Of a DNA stretch of 64,000 nucleotides, positions 1-12,920 are shown piece after piece (positions within the stretch are counted from its first letter, which is position 1; every line of letters starts with the position of its first letter). The notes under the pieces were generated by a model, which was given only the letters and a program-made list of their open reading frames with translations, searched no databases and was not told where the DNA came from. The position numbers and the translations under genes are program-made. The stretch comes from Anseranas semipalmata. Its lineage: Eukaryota; Chordata; Aves; Anseriformes; Anseranatidae. Location of the stretch: positions 163,372 through 227,371 of the forward strand of contig VXAA01001502.1 of the NCBI GenBank assembly GCA_013399115.1, in the 5' to 3' direction.

Positions 1-2900
1 CAAAAGCCACAAAAGGTGCTAATAGTGTTCCATCCTAATGCCTGAACTCAAAACGCAACAGAATCACTGTGTTGCCATGTTGTGATGCTGCCATAGTTTT
101 AGTGGCACATCACAGTGCAAATGCTCAGTCAGCTACTAATTTCATAGTTGTGTCTCAGAGCGTGACAGATAGTTCAAGCTATGCTCCTGAACCAAGATGT
201 ACAAACTCCCCAATATTTATGGCAAACTTATCAAGTAATCAAATGTTTCTTAGATACTTTAAAAAAGAACTGTAAGCACTATTTATTTGAAAGCCAGAAT
301 GAAATCCCCATGTTCTGATTCACCAATTTTTGCTTCATTTTGTTGGTTCAGGTAAAAAAATACCCCCAAAAAGTCCTACTACAAGAAGAAAGGAAAAAAA
401 TACCAAAATCAGAAATCATGCGGCTGCTTGACACAAAGTACACTGTAAACATTCACTGCATTCAATTTTTCAAGGAGACAGACAGCATGTGGTACTAACT
501 ACAGTTGTTTCAAACTAGCACATTCTATACAGAACATGGAAAAAAATAGCTTCAAATTATGAGATTTTACCAAAACACAACGTGACATAGAAAAGATCAA
601 AACAGTCATAAGTAATGTATTACCTCATGGCAATAATGACTTAAAATCTTGGTTATCTAAAGCTACCTTGTAGCCACCACAGATGTAGTGTCTCTCCTGT
701 TTTTAAATAGCTTGTACAAGAGAGAATGCTTGTCAAACAGTACCTCAACCCAGTCACAGCACTCACAAACTATACTTTTGGATCAATTGTAGCGTCTCTT
801 TCTACAAGCCAAAGTTGTAGCGTAGGTGTGTATACCCTGGATGCTAAAGGCAAACTTGGCTCCGAAGATTGGCTGTATGTTATAAGATGTAGCGAAGAGC
901 TTAAAGAAGGGTATTTTATTAGATGGAATGTAAAACTGTTGCAGTTACCATGGGAGCACATTCGTATTTCAATGAGCAACAATAACAGCAAATTAGGCAC
1001 AAAACAGGCCACAGGAAAAAGTAGCAGGAACGCTGATAAAATCAGAAGGAAGTTCCCTAAGAAATCTGCTGCGAACTTGTGATTCTTTCTTATTTTGCTA
1101 TTTCAATTTTTCTTTGCCAGTAACTAAGGCAGTACTAAACTTAAACAACTGAGCAAATTTGGTAACTTTCTGCATTGCTAATTACAGCAATGAGATTTAA
1201 GATCTTTAGGACAGAAATGCAACAAGTGTTGCAACTTGGGAAGCATCCTGATTGTTTTCAATGAGTATCTGTGACCTTTTTTCAAGCAGCTTGAAACAGA
1301 CCATTTAACACCAAACATGTGATGTTTATATTATACAATTGTTACAACTCATTACAGAGAACTGCTTTGGCACAAACCAGACATAAATGGTCCATAAACC
1401 TTGAAAGTAAACTTGAAGATGAAGCCTGGGAATGTAAAGAGCGCCTTACTGGTGAGACAGCATTTGAAACGCACCACTGATCTACCTCTTCTTTTTGGAG
1501 GGAAATGCATTTATTAAGAAATAGCTAGCTATCAATAATGTGACAAACCACCCAGTAGCTGTAAGGTACAAAAAATTCCTCCATGTATCCTCCCCCTTTT
1601 CAAAAGTTCCTAATTAGACCCGTGTCTAATAACACCATGCTTACTCTCGTGTCCCTTACTCACAGTTATTCCTAAACTATCTCTTCATGTCTGTCAAATA
1701 CAAAAAAGCTGGCTTGCAGCTTCTGAACAATAAAGTATCCAGAACAAGTAAAGAAACTTAAGTGAGGCCAGTGGAGGGCTGCTGGCTGGTGCACATGACC
1801 CAGGAGTTTTTCATGGCCTACCCACTCAGCTTCCAGAAATCAGTGATTTAAGGGCAAGGAGGTTAGTGAAGATTTAAACTAGAAATATACAGCTTTCCAG
1901 TTTCTCAAAGATGCCACATCCTAAACAATATTGTAAAAGTATTTTCAGAAGTTTCCATTTCTAGTGTTGAAGAACTTTTTTGATGAAGAAAAGTCTGAAG
2001 TTTAAAACCTGTTAGGTCAGGAAATCACTGAATATTTATAAGACAATGAAAAGGTATTTTAGAAAAGATCCCGAGTTTACTGGAAAAAGTCTTCCCAGCT
2101 TCCATAAAAAAAACACTAATTATGTTAGTGAGTGCCTAGAGATTTAGAGGACTGCCAGCACAGGGAGCTGTCCACATCTTCAGACCCATGCTGTGCAAAA
2201 GCTGCTATTTATAAACTGAAATAGGAACAAGAACTGAATATTCACTGTAAATCTTATGTTCATGCAATTAAAGGGTTTCACAAATTACACACACTTAATG
2301 GAATATATCTCTTTTAAGGAAATGAGGCTACTCCACAAGGATACCAAACCTCGATGGAAATGCATGTTCTCTGCAAAATACACACACACATAAATACATA
2401 AAAATAAATAAAAATGTGCTTCTTGTTAAGATACCCAGGCTGCAAAAAAAACTTTTTTAAAGGACGGAGACAACTTTTGTGTTTATCATTACTCATATAG
2501 GTGGTCCTTAGAAAGAGCATATATTCCTATTTCCATGTATTCCTTCAGGGATAAGCGAGTAAAGCTAAAGTTAAACCTTCCTCACCTAAAACCAGTCTCA
2601 TCTATCTACAGGGAAGACATACCGCAACTGTATCAACAGCTAGCAAAAGGGCCATACAACTCTAATACCGCTAAAAGACGCTGTTTGTAGAAGTGAGATG
2701 AATTAGTTCCAAATCAAAGCAAACAGCGCTAGCTCTTGCCAGAGATCATAACATAGCAATGGTGACAATGGCTCAGTCCACGGTTCTGCCTCGCCTCTTG
2801 ACACTGACAGCAGGCAAAAGCAGACTCAGACAGTAAGAGCAGCGTCACACCAGTACAACTGATCCGGACCGGGCGTTCATACCGATGTAGCAGCCGTGAG
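1..2900. other. Non-coding flank, expected first intron or flank of ELP4 (minus strand)
   Basis: No exon is supported here. By synteny with human 11p13, ELP4 should start divergently from the CpG island and run to the left on the minus strand. I looked on that strand for the conserved ELP4 segments I remember (the P-loop-like GGG region and an EEDKY segment) and found neither. An open frame at 726-1082 (118 codons, plus) overlaps an 80-codon frame on the opposite strand and shows no domain. The sequence is AT-rich with A/T homopolymers and a short CA stretch near 2383. Confidence 0.5.
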
Positions 2901-3106
2901 CAACAGAACAGACACTGACGCTCCGGTCCTGTGGCCGAACGCAGCCTAAACCGCGGGAACGGAGCCACGCCACGGTCCCCTACGAGTCACCTCAGCAATC
3001 ATGCTTTCCACAGCCGAAAACTTGAGCCCCTTCGCTGGGACGGCCTGAAACGCGGCGGCAGCGCGGTGCCGCGCACACGCGCAGGACCTTCCGCTCCGGG
3101 AGCGCG

Positions 3107-3551
3107 NNNNNNNNNNNNNNNNNNNNNNNNNNNNNNNNNNNNNNNNNNNNNNNNNNNNNNNNNNNNNNNNNNNNNNNNNNNNNNNNNNNNNNNNNNNNNN
3201 NNNNNNNNNNNNNNNNNNNNNNNNNNNNNNNNNNNNNNNNNNNNNNNNNNNNNNNNNNNNNNNNNNNNNNNNNNNNNNNNNNNNNNNNNNNNNNNNNNNN
3301 NNNNNNNNNNNNNNNNNNNNNNNNNNNNNNNNNNNNNNNNNNNNNNNNNNNNNNNNNNNNNNNNNNNNNNNNNNNNNNNNNNNNNNNNNNNNNNNNNNNN
3401 NNNNNNNNNNNNNNNNNNNNNNNNNNNNNNNNNNNNNNNNNNNNNNNNNNNNNNNNNNNNNNNNNNNNNNNNNNNNNNNNNNNNNNNNNNNNNNNNNNNN
3501 NNNNNNNNNNNNNNNNNNNNNNNNNNNNNNNNNNNNNNNNNNNNNNNNNNN
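3107..3551. other. Assembly gap (445 N)
   Basis: A run of N replaces the core of the CpG island. Any open reading frame drawn across it is an artefact. The first ELP4 exon and one or both transcription starts may be hidden here. Confidence 0.99.
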
Positions 3552-3682
3552 CCGGCGGCGGGAGGGGGCCCGGCGGCCGTGGGGAGGAGGCACGGTGTCG
3601 CGGTGTCGCGGTGGCGGGGCCGTACCGCGCGGGGGAAAGCCCTGCTCGCTGCTCCCGGCCGCGTTGGGTCACTGAGGCGTCG
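3552..3682 (+). other. IMMP1L: Possible IMMP1L untranslated first exon (3' part)
   Basis: The GC-rich sequence after the gap reaches a good donor site, GCGTCG followed by gtgagg, with the GT at 3683-3684. The first coding exon of IMMP1L is preceded by a splice acceptor at 20066 and has an in-frame stop before its ATG, so an upstream non-coding exon must exist. This is the best donor I see in the island on the plus strand. The 5' limit is unknown because of the gap. Other donors in the island cannot be excluded without transcript data. Confidence 0.35.
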
Positions 3683-6600
3683 GTGAGGCTCTGAGCGCGG
3701 CGGGGCCGACAGCAAGAGCCCGGCGTGGCCCGCGCGCCCCTGGGGGACCCCAGCAGCCTCCGTGCGCCTGCATCGTCCCGCTTAAACGCGGCCCTGGCGT
3801 GCCGGCCTGCCCGCGGCGGGAACGGGGAAGGGGCAGCGCGCGTAACGCTTCCTTTCGTTCTTCTTGGCGGCGTTCAAATAACGGCCCGTAACGCAGCACA
3901 CAAGTGTGCTCGGGGACCCTCTCTTGCTTGTAAATAACTGTGAATCCTTATTAAATGTGTGAGCGACAGACCCGTCACTAGGGAGCCAGAGCTTGCAGCA
4001 GTGCGATCGCTCTGGAGAAGTGTAATTTGTGTGCTTCGTTAGCGCTTATTGTTGAATCGGTTGCTAATACCACGTAAAGTTATTTTGTACCTTCTGGATG
4101 GTTGGCATGTCCTTTACTTCATATTAGCTGTTTGGGCCTGTGGCTTTGTACGTGGCAGCAAACAAGCACCCTACAGTGAGCGTATGTAACAGCTGGTGGA
4201 ACATCTGAATGTGATATTTCCTTCTCTGTTCTTGTTATATACAAAGAAATTAAAATGTTTTCTGTGTGTCTGAAAAATTCTGGTATGCTTATTTTGTGAA
4301 TCAACAGTTTACTTTATAATACTGTGAATTTGAGAGAAAGCCCTGTGAGCGTATGGAAGAGCCAGTATCACAGTTATTTACGTGTATTTGGTTTTAATCT
4401 ATTTTTCACATGCATCACAAGCTACTTGAAGACATTTGCACATAGAAGGGTGTACTAATGAGGCTCTAATGTTACAATTCCCTACTCTCGACCTTTAATT
4501 TAACTTCAGTGAGTGATTTTTTTTTTTGTTATTGTTGTAAACAATGGTTTTCAAACAGCTGTGGTTGTTGAATCTTTATTTTTTTTAATTGAGGAAAAAG
4601 AATGAATATTCATATTAAATATGAACAGGAAGAAAGAGCAACAATATGTTAACAATGCTGAAATGCAATACTTCTTGCACATGAACACGAAGTTTCAGTA
4701 TTATGTTCTCCTAGCTGCTGGAATTGCATTAATTTTGCTGCTGCCAAGCTTCTTTACATGTTAAGGAGTGGGCTGCTTAAGATGTTTGTCATGAGTATCA
4801 CAATCGCAGAGGTTGTGTTAATGTTCTGTATTTGCTGCCAAACTCTGAGATACTGAATAATAAATATTTAATTTCAAACTTAGTTACTGTCCAGCACAAG
4901 GTGGGGGCAGGGGGGATCAAAAGACACATTTTAAAAAACATGGCAAGAAATAAATATAGCTATTCAATGTCATTTTGTATGATCTGACTAATGATTGGTG
5001 GAGATCTGGAATAGGATTCACAATTCTTTTAAAAGAGTTCAAGAATCGGGTATTTTTGGTGAGATCCTACGGTGTAAATTCTGTGTGTAATTGAGTGAGG
5101 AGGCTGAAACTTGCAGAGTTCTACATTTTTAAAGCATCACATGAACTCTTCCATTTCTTTCTGTGTTGTAGTTCCAGAGTCCACTACCTAAATTATTTCA
5201 GATATGAGTACTGGTGGGTGTGTGTAACACTATTAGAAATTGCAATCTATGTATTAGCGATCTTTTATTATACAGCACTTATAACCCAGAGAGGTTATCT
5301 TTGGTAAGTCACCATGTACCTATCAGAAACAGAATTGAATTATATACTACATGTATGTTGTCCCAGTGATTTATTTATTTTTCTTTCACCCTCATGCAGA
5401 GCAGTACACTTCCTTTTGTTCCTTCAGTGAGACAGTATTTCTTTGCTTGTTTTTAAATAAAGCCTACTAATACAGGTTATATTAACTTTATACAATAGGT
5501 ATAAATATATGTGCAGGGCTGAGCCCTTTCTTTCTGTTCTTCTATTTCTTATTACTATTTCTCTGGCAAGTAGTTATTCTACCTTTTCCTTTTTATCTCA
5601 TTTTCCTGTTAAAATTAAAACTAGAGACTAAATAATTGTCAGATTCAGAACCCTAATTCTGGAAGCATTTTGTAATTGGCAACACCTGTGCTATGCTCCT
5701 ACCATTTTTACAATTTCTTGTATTAAATGCATTTAACTTTAATCAAAGATTACTGGAAATCTCAGCCTCTCCTGAGCTGATGTAGTAGGCTGGTGTTGCT
5801 AAAAGAGGAAGTCTTGTTTCCTTTTCCTCCTCTGCTGCCAGTGATTCAGCCCAGCAGACCCTGGTGCTTGTCAAATCGTTTTTAGAGCCAATTCAGCTCG
5901 CTAATCTGACTTGGAACTAACTACCTATCCACTTTCTTGAAAGGTTGATCTTGTGTTATATTGCTGAGTTGATGCAATAAGGAGAAGGGTATTTACACAC
6001 AGTGGGGCGGGGGGAATCGAACCTTCCAGCTTTTGCTGACTGTGACCTGTCAATTCACCTCACACTGAACCTCACAGCTATTTCGCAATTTTATATATTT
6101 TAACATAAAGTGATACTTTTGTAATGAATTTTGTGAGCTCATATCCTTTGAAACATAGAGAAAATGTCTCTAACATTGTAACTTACACCAGGAGACACTT
6201 TCAGACATTATTACAAAATTGTGGAGAAGTATAAGTAGTTTTTCAATATAAGAACTGAATTTCAGAAATTATTGCAATAGTTCTGTTTGTGATGTTTGCT
6301 TCTCCTCTGTCACATTTTAAGGTGATGGGTACAATTAAAGTCCTACTGATTTAGAAAGCAGCTGGAAATAAGCTATTTTTCAAGGATTTAAACTTCTTTT
6401 TAAAATTAACTATTTAATACAATAAAGCTTTACAAATGAATATGTGCTTATAAAAACACCACTTACAACATCTGACTTGACTTGCATTTAATTTCGGAAA
6501 AGTAGAGAAGAAAGTGATTGTATGGAATTTTCTTAATTTTTAAGTCAATGGTGTTTCATTTTCAGGAATAATATTAGCTTTTTCACTCTCCTTGAATTAT

Positions 6601-7880
6601 ACTAAAAGTTTGCCAGTGGTCACATGTCCACCTTCCAAAAGATGAATTTCCAGCAATTGTGAAGGATCCCACTGGGAGCTGTCTGACAGATCAGAAATTG
6701 TAATTCCAGATACTATGATATAAAAAACCCTCATCCTTAAATATACATTAGTAGGTAGATAAGTCCTGTTATTCTTGCTCTATGAATGGAATTGAGATGC
6801 AGAGAAACTAAAGAATGTGGAGATGATTCCAAATGATCAGGAAATATCTTAGTAATTACTTCTTGTCAACTGAGCAATGGCAACTGGCTGCGTTCATACT
6901 CAGCTCTTTGTAAAATATAGACTTTTAAACCTCTGTGTGTAGATCTTAATGTCTAAACTGCAGAATAAATAATCAACTGTTCTTTCTCACTGCTTGCATG
7001 TTACTGTAGACCTGATAAAATGTTTATGAAGATTTAAACTGCAAGTCCTAACTCTAGTACGAAGAAATCTCTCTGTTTTCTGTTTCTTGTAAACTTGCTG
7101 ATCCAATTCAGCTACTTGCCTATGCCAAATGCAGATTCTAGGATGGATTAACAGGAATTTGGGTGAGAATTCCCTAAGGAAAAAATGGAGGGAATACAAT
7201 GGGTGAATGAGAGAACAATCAAAACATTTGGGAAAAGGTATGCTTGGAATTTGATCTGTATGTTTGTCATTTCTCTCTAAAGCTGTAGTCTGCAGATTTG
7301 GGGGAAGTCGTAGTGTCCTCCAAACAGCAGCACTTCTTAAAGTAAGTTTTAGATGAGGAAGAGGAAACACCTGTTATGGTTCTCATTGCTTCCTTGCTTT
7401 GCTTACTAGAATGCAGCCTACATCGGTTACAGGTTTAAACTCTTAGGTCTTTCAATTACTGCAAGCTGTATTGCTTAAGAGGTGTTTCTCAACAAGATTA
7501 TGTTATTGACATACATTTTTCACTTACCTTGATCTCAAATTAATGGGTTTTACTACATTTTAATTGGGCCTTACAAGGTTCAGTGTATGCCCTTGTCCTT
7601 CCCTGGCAATGAGCAAAATGCTGTCTGTTTTGGAATAAAATACGTCGGTGCATTTTGTTTCGAAACTGCATGTCCGTCTGATCAATTTGTACCGATATTT
7701 TTGTTTGGTTTATGTATGGGATAGAAAACTAGAAAGCTGCATTCTAATGGCAGTTCTGATTCATAATCTTATTAGCGTTTGCTGTTGTATTGCAAAGCAG
7801 CTTCCCTCATCAGTTCTGGAATGTGATGGCATTAGACTTGATTAAAGTTTTATAGTCACCAAATCAGATTAGCCACCGAG

Positions 7881-7913
7881 TCACATGACTAGGTAGGGCT
7901 GGCAGTCATGTGA
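7881..7913. promoter_or_regulatory. Paired inverted MITF/TFE-type E-boxes
   Basis: TCACATGACT (7881-7890) and AGTCATGTGA (7904-7913) are perfect reverse complements separated by 13 bases. Each contains the M-box core TCACATGA/TCATGTGA, the preferred site of MITF/TFE bHLH-leucine-zipper factors. The element lies in a locally GC-richer block within the IMMP1L 5'-UTR intron. Function is inferred from the motif only. Confidence 0.3.
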
Positions 7914-10900
7914 TCCAGCACCCCGCCGAGCTCATGCTGTGAGCTGAAACAAGGTAGTTTGCTTTTGAGATGTTCTTAAGTATCTAACAGCATGGGTTGT
8001 GGATTATGACTGCAAAGAAGATGGCTTCATTTTCCTGATCTTTGAACTGGCTAGAATGGGATGTTTGAAAGTGCAGGATCTTCAGGGCATGAGCCAACAA
8101 CTGGAAAGAATGTTTAATCCTGGAAGTTCTGACACTGAAAGACCTGGGGTTTTTCAGTGTGAAAAAAGCTTAAAAACTACTTATCCAATCATTTCATGGA
8201 AAACGCGAGGATTAGCGGGAGAGTTTAAGACATGCCAATTGTATGATATTGCATAAAACATGATACGATTTTCTTCAGAAAGCCTCTGGATGTTGCCTAA
8301 ATGCCTCTGTGTGTTTTTTTTACTGAACAACTGCGATAAAAATTTGAACGTGTGTCAAATGTAAGCAGTTCTTTTAAACTGGAAGTACATAAATTAGGGG
8401 ACATGAATTCAAGTGGTATGTTTGACTCTATGCTATGTGCTGAAGACAATGGTTTAATAAATGTAGATCATAAAAAAGTTATTACTGAAATGACCGTTGT
8501 AATTTCTATGCAGATATTAAATATGTTCCTATAATTCCAGAATATAAAAACGTACAGTATAGAATTACTGAAGGTTGCAGAATAATACTGAAAATGAGTT
8601 ATAAGTTGAATGTGCTGTCTTATTAAGCATCATACAAATTAGTGATGTATTTCATAGAGATTATTTTCCTACTGTTTATTTTAAAAAGATGAATTCACAT
8701 TTATTTAAAATAATTGTATTGATTTAAAAATAGTCATAAGATAGGACTAAAAGCAATGGAAAAAAATAGCCAACTAGAGGAGGAGTATTATTGGTATTAT
8801 GGCTTCTGATATTCTGTAATGTTTTCCGCACTGGGTTCCACATCCATATAAAGCTTATTTCAAGATTAAAATCTAGAACTTGAGAGAGTGATTCTAGCCT
8901 TTTCAGATGCTTAACATCCGTAACTATTGCATATAGAATACAAATGGCTGCCCTCAAAGAGTAAAACATTCTGTTGCTTCAGCATATCAGTGGATGAGAT
9001 AAAGAGTAAACTTTTTGTTTTGACCAGAAAAATGTAATTTAAATGCTATGATAATTTGAAGTCTTTCTTTTTGATTTCCAACTGTATATGATTTTGCCTA
9101 TTTGATTAAATAGGCATTTCTAAAGCCAGGCAAATAGTGTAGGCCATGATGATTTATGGGAAGAAAAGGTTAAATAGCAGTGATTTTTTAAATGTAATAT
9201 ATATTAATGCGGTTTATGCAAATGTACAAAATGTGTGTTTTTAGATTCTAAGATTCACTGAATGTCTAAAAAATATATATATATATTGCTGAAATTACCT
9301 TATAGATGGCGTTAGCATTTTTTCCTAATGCTGGTGTTAAAAGGTTAAGAATTGGCACATTTTGGATTTCAAAAAGGCATGTTTGCTGCCAAGTTGCTAG
9401 GGCTTTTAGTCTTCAAATGCACTATTCCAAATAATTGTGCTATTTCTATTAAAATTCTACAGTATCAGCAGATGCTGGAGTATAGGCAGTGTTTGCTCCT
9501 CACCTACACTGTTGGATTTTATAGAAGGTGCTCTTTTTGTGGTTTAGCCTTTTTTTTTTTTTTTTTTTCCCCCTGTCAGCTCTGCAACACTGTGAAACCC
9601 GAATCCTGTGAAATGCTATGGGCAAAGCACTTGAGGCCTGTCCGTGCCCAGAAAAGGCATTACCTTCAGAATTCTAAAATTGTAGCTCGTCTCTGCTTGC
9701 TGAAATATTTTTAAAGGCATTTTTGCAATGGAGAATTTTCCCTCCTTTCTGATATTACCCCAAACCAAACAGTAATGTTTCAACAAGTACTTCTGCAGTA
9801 GTTTCTGGATTTAGAAGTAAACAAAATCTGGGTCATGAGCCTTCTAATTGCACGTCCCCACCTGCCTGACCTCCCCTCTTCTATAAAGGAAATGTAATTG
9901 GTAACTGTTCGTATGCTTGGGGGTGACTTCTGACTGCTCTGCTGCAGTGCAGGATCTGTCTTGCTGACTGTTCCTCAGATTAGCTTCAACAGCAGGCTCT
10001 GACATGCGCTGAAGTAGTGACAGGCATTCTAGATGAGACGCAGAAAGTTTCTACGTTGGAGTAGGAACTGATAGTCAATTGAAAATAAATCTGAAAAACT
10101 TGATTGCGAAGAGAAGAATCTTTGCCAGCGTGCTTACACGAAAGGATGCAACTTCTTGGCAAGTCAGACAAACTCGCAACCTAAGCTTGCCAGTGTGCTG
10201 GCCAACGATGTATTCTGGTCACGGTGGCTGCAGGAGCTACTCCAGGCAGGTAGGTTAATGCTAGCTTGGTTGTTCAGCCACTGCCAGTGTGGAAGTAACT
10301 GGAGATGGTGTAGGATCCCCTAACAAGCAGTTTTGCTGCCCTTATTGCCCATTCTATCTTAAATTTATGAACTACTCCATCTTTAGAATGGTAATGACAT
10401 GCAAAGGAGCCGTGGTTGAACTGAAATGCGTATTGGTGCGTCACAAAGAGGTAGATGAAGTAATTTATTCGGTGCTATGAACAGTGATACAGTCACTGAC
10501 CCAGCTCAGGATTATGCTGCTGCTGGCTTTCCCACCCAGTGACGTTAGCCAGCTACATTACGAAGGAATACAACCCACGGGTTTTGCTGAGGACAAGATG
10601 AGTCAGAATTTGATGGACTTCCATCTAGTTTCACAGCACTGTGGCCATCCGTAGAGTGGGTGACGAACCAAGACGTGTTATGGTAAAATCATAATTCTGT
10701 AGAGCTGTGTAACTACCTCCTGTGAGCACAGAGACAGAAGTCTTGCCTGATTTTCGAGAGAGAGATGACTGTTGTAAGAACTAGTTTAGAATGGTAAACT
10801 AATTAGGTCATTAAGAAGTAGATGAAGAAAATAGGCATTTTGGACATGAATAGACAAGAATTAAAATTTAGATTTTTCATTGTGAGCTACAAAGTTAGGT

Positions 10901-12559
10901 AATACATAAGCAAGCGGTCCAGTAAAATTCACTTCGACTCTAAAAAGCCAAATCCACTACTGGCAACTAAAGTTATATTGGACCAAAGCTTGAATAATAT
11001 TGTGGTGAAGAAACTGGAAAACATGGGACATCTGGCTTTTTTTTTGTAGCCAAGCCTTATTTTAGCAAACTTTCATTATTCTTTATCTCAGTGGATTCCG
11101 CTTCTTCCATCTCTTGTTTTGAGGCTGCCAGTTCCATGCCAAAGCTGCTGTATTTGCCAAAATCCCATTTCAGGAGCATGTCTCTAGGAGCAGAGATAGC
11201 TATGCAAGCTAGTTCTGTTCAGCATTTGCAAATCACAAAGGTGATCTACTCATATCTACTCAGTAATGCGCTGAAGTTTGTGTTGACTTGAGTTAATTTT
11301 TGCCAGCTTAGACATTAGTGCTGTGACGATGGCCGGAGAAGTAACAGTACTGTAACTGGTGTAACATTACTGTAGCTATAGAATAACTGCTGGACCTAAG
11401 GTTATACAAGAATACACAATACTATATTTTAAATGGGAAAGATTAAAGGCTGTGGTTGCTAGTGTAAAAGTATGCTTCTCTAATTGTTTCAAGGTCTTCT
11501 CTGGTTTTGTATTAGAAATAATATATATGTGTGTGTGTGTGTATTTCATTGCAATGGGGGACTCTATTCTATGGAGGAAGCAACTTACCTGAATTTTTAG
11601 TCTTAAAACTTGCAAACACTTGATTCGAAGATCTCTAGGTTCCCATATTTTCATTCTCTCTGTGACTTAGAGCTGTCTCTGTGTCCCACACTGAAGGAAA
11701 TTGAAAAGGTAATGGAACTTTCTTTAAGTACATTTTTATGTTTCCGAGAAAGCAGTTAGACCCTTTTTGAGCTGCATATTTCCACCATTTCTCTTTATCA
11801 ACTGTGCTTCCATTGGTCCAAGAAGTGTGAAGCAGCTTTTAGTCTTGTTATTTTTATGCTATTGCCAAACGACAGTGCTCCACCCCCCACCCCGAATTTT
11901 TAACATTTCTGGTATACTAGACCTAAAATTCACGAACATTAAATTGCAGGAAGATTATCGGTCATCTTAGCATGCATACAGTATTTGTGAAAGGAGCTAT
12001 GTGATCAGTCACCGTTTTTCCTTTTAGAAATGCAGTGTGTTGCGAAGAAAAGGGTAAGCCAAATTGTGTGCTTCTGGAATAAGCCAAGTGAGTAGACTTA
12101 GATGAAATAAAATCAGATCACTTCTTAAAAACTTAGAAATTGTGTTTAAGAAGACACTTTGGACAAGGAGATGTGAGATTAGTGAAGTTGTACAAGGATT
12201 ATTTCTGTTCTATTTTCCATTTTACAAATATTCATGTCCTCACTTGAAATTTGGGTTTCTGGTAGTTATTTGTGATAAAATAAGGCATCCGGGCTTTATA
12301 TCTTTTTGCTATCTGTGATAGTGCAGTTTACGGGCCTGGAGTGCGCTCAGCGTCTTGCAGGTACTCAGTACCTTAGCATATAATCATTTGCTAAATTTGA
12401 GAAAGGCACCTCTACTTATTTGATTCACTTATTATTGTGTCAGCTGTATCTTTTACTTTAAACCTTCAAATTAAATACTAGTTTATGCTGGCTTTTTATT
12501 TTAGTTCATGCATTTTAAACCCGGAACTCAGATAAAAAGATAGTTTCAGAATGAATTCA

Positions 12560-12920
12560 GTATATTATTTATGAGTGGAGCAACACATTAGCATTGAGTT
12601 CACAATAGATCATATCGCTTTTATTCCGTCTTACAAGCTTAGCAGCACAAACAGAATAATCAACATATTATTTGGCTGTCATCTGCTGAACAGAAACCAG
12701 AGATCACAAGGAGGTTTTCCCTAGCTGCAGTGATGGCCTTTTTGTTCCAAGCCCCCATCTGGGAGGGCCGTGGTGTGTTATCATATGGAACGCGGGGTTT
12801 TCTGTAATCTGCTTAGCTGCACTGCAGTTTGAATCTTCATTCCATGTTTGTGTAATTTATAATTTTAATGAGACCATGGCTCTTGTGGGCTTTGAAATAT
12901 ATTAAAAGCTCTTTTGTGCA
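12560..12920. promoter_or_regulatory. Candidate conserved non-coding element
   Basis: This is a non-repetitive block of balanced composition inside AT-rich intron, without a convincing open frame or repeat similarity. Its right part carries clustered AT homeodomain-type cores (TAATTTATAATTTTAATGAG, 12853-12872) next to GC-richer sequence. That mixture is typical of developmental enhancers, and the IMMP1L-ELP4 interval is known to host PAX6 control elements in other vertebrates. The call is inference; no alignment was possible. Confidence 0.25.

Larger units (their letters stand above)
2900..3950. promoter_or_regulatory. CpG island, probable bidirectional ELP4/IMMP1L promoter
   Basis: GC content and CpG density rise sharply from about 2850 and fall again near 3950, unlike the AT-rich sequence on both sides. 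In mammals ELP4 and IMMP1L are arranged head to head across one CpG island, and the IMMP1L coding exons lie downstream on the plus strand here. This is therefore the expected shared promoter, with ELP4 leaving to the left. The middle is lost in an assembly gap, so neither transcription start can be fixed. No TATA box stands out, as is usual for island promoters. The island is seen directly; the assignment to the two genes is inference from synteny. Confidence 0.75.

Noticed and set aside
726..1082. 118-codon plus-strand frame in the left flank
   Set aside because: No domain, no splice partner, overlaps an 80-codon minus frame, and nothing recognisable in the translation.
1..3106. ELP4 coding exon
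   Set aside because: Expected by synteny, but the conserved ELP4 segments I know were not found on the minus strand; exon 1 may be in the gap.
2931..3715. Several open frames of 215-251 codons across the CpG island
   Set aside because: They run through the run of N; the unknown codons make them meaningless.
6003..6080. B-box-like GGTTCGATTCC on the minus strand
   Set aside because: No matching A box, acceptor stem or anticodon arm could be folded; not a tRNA gene.
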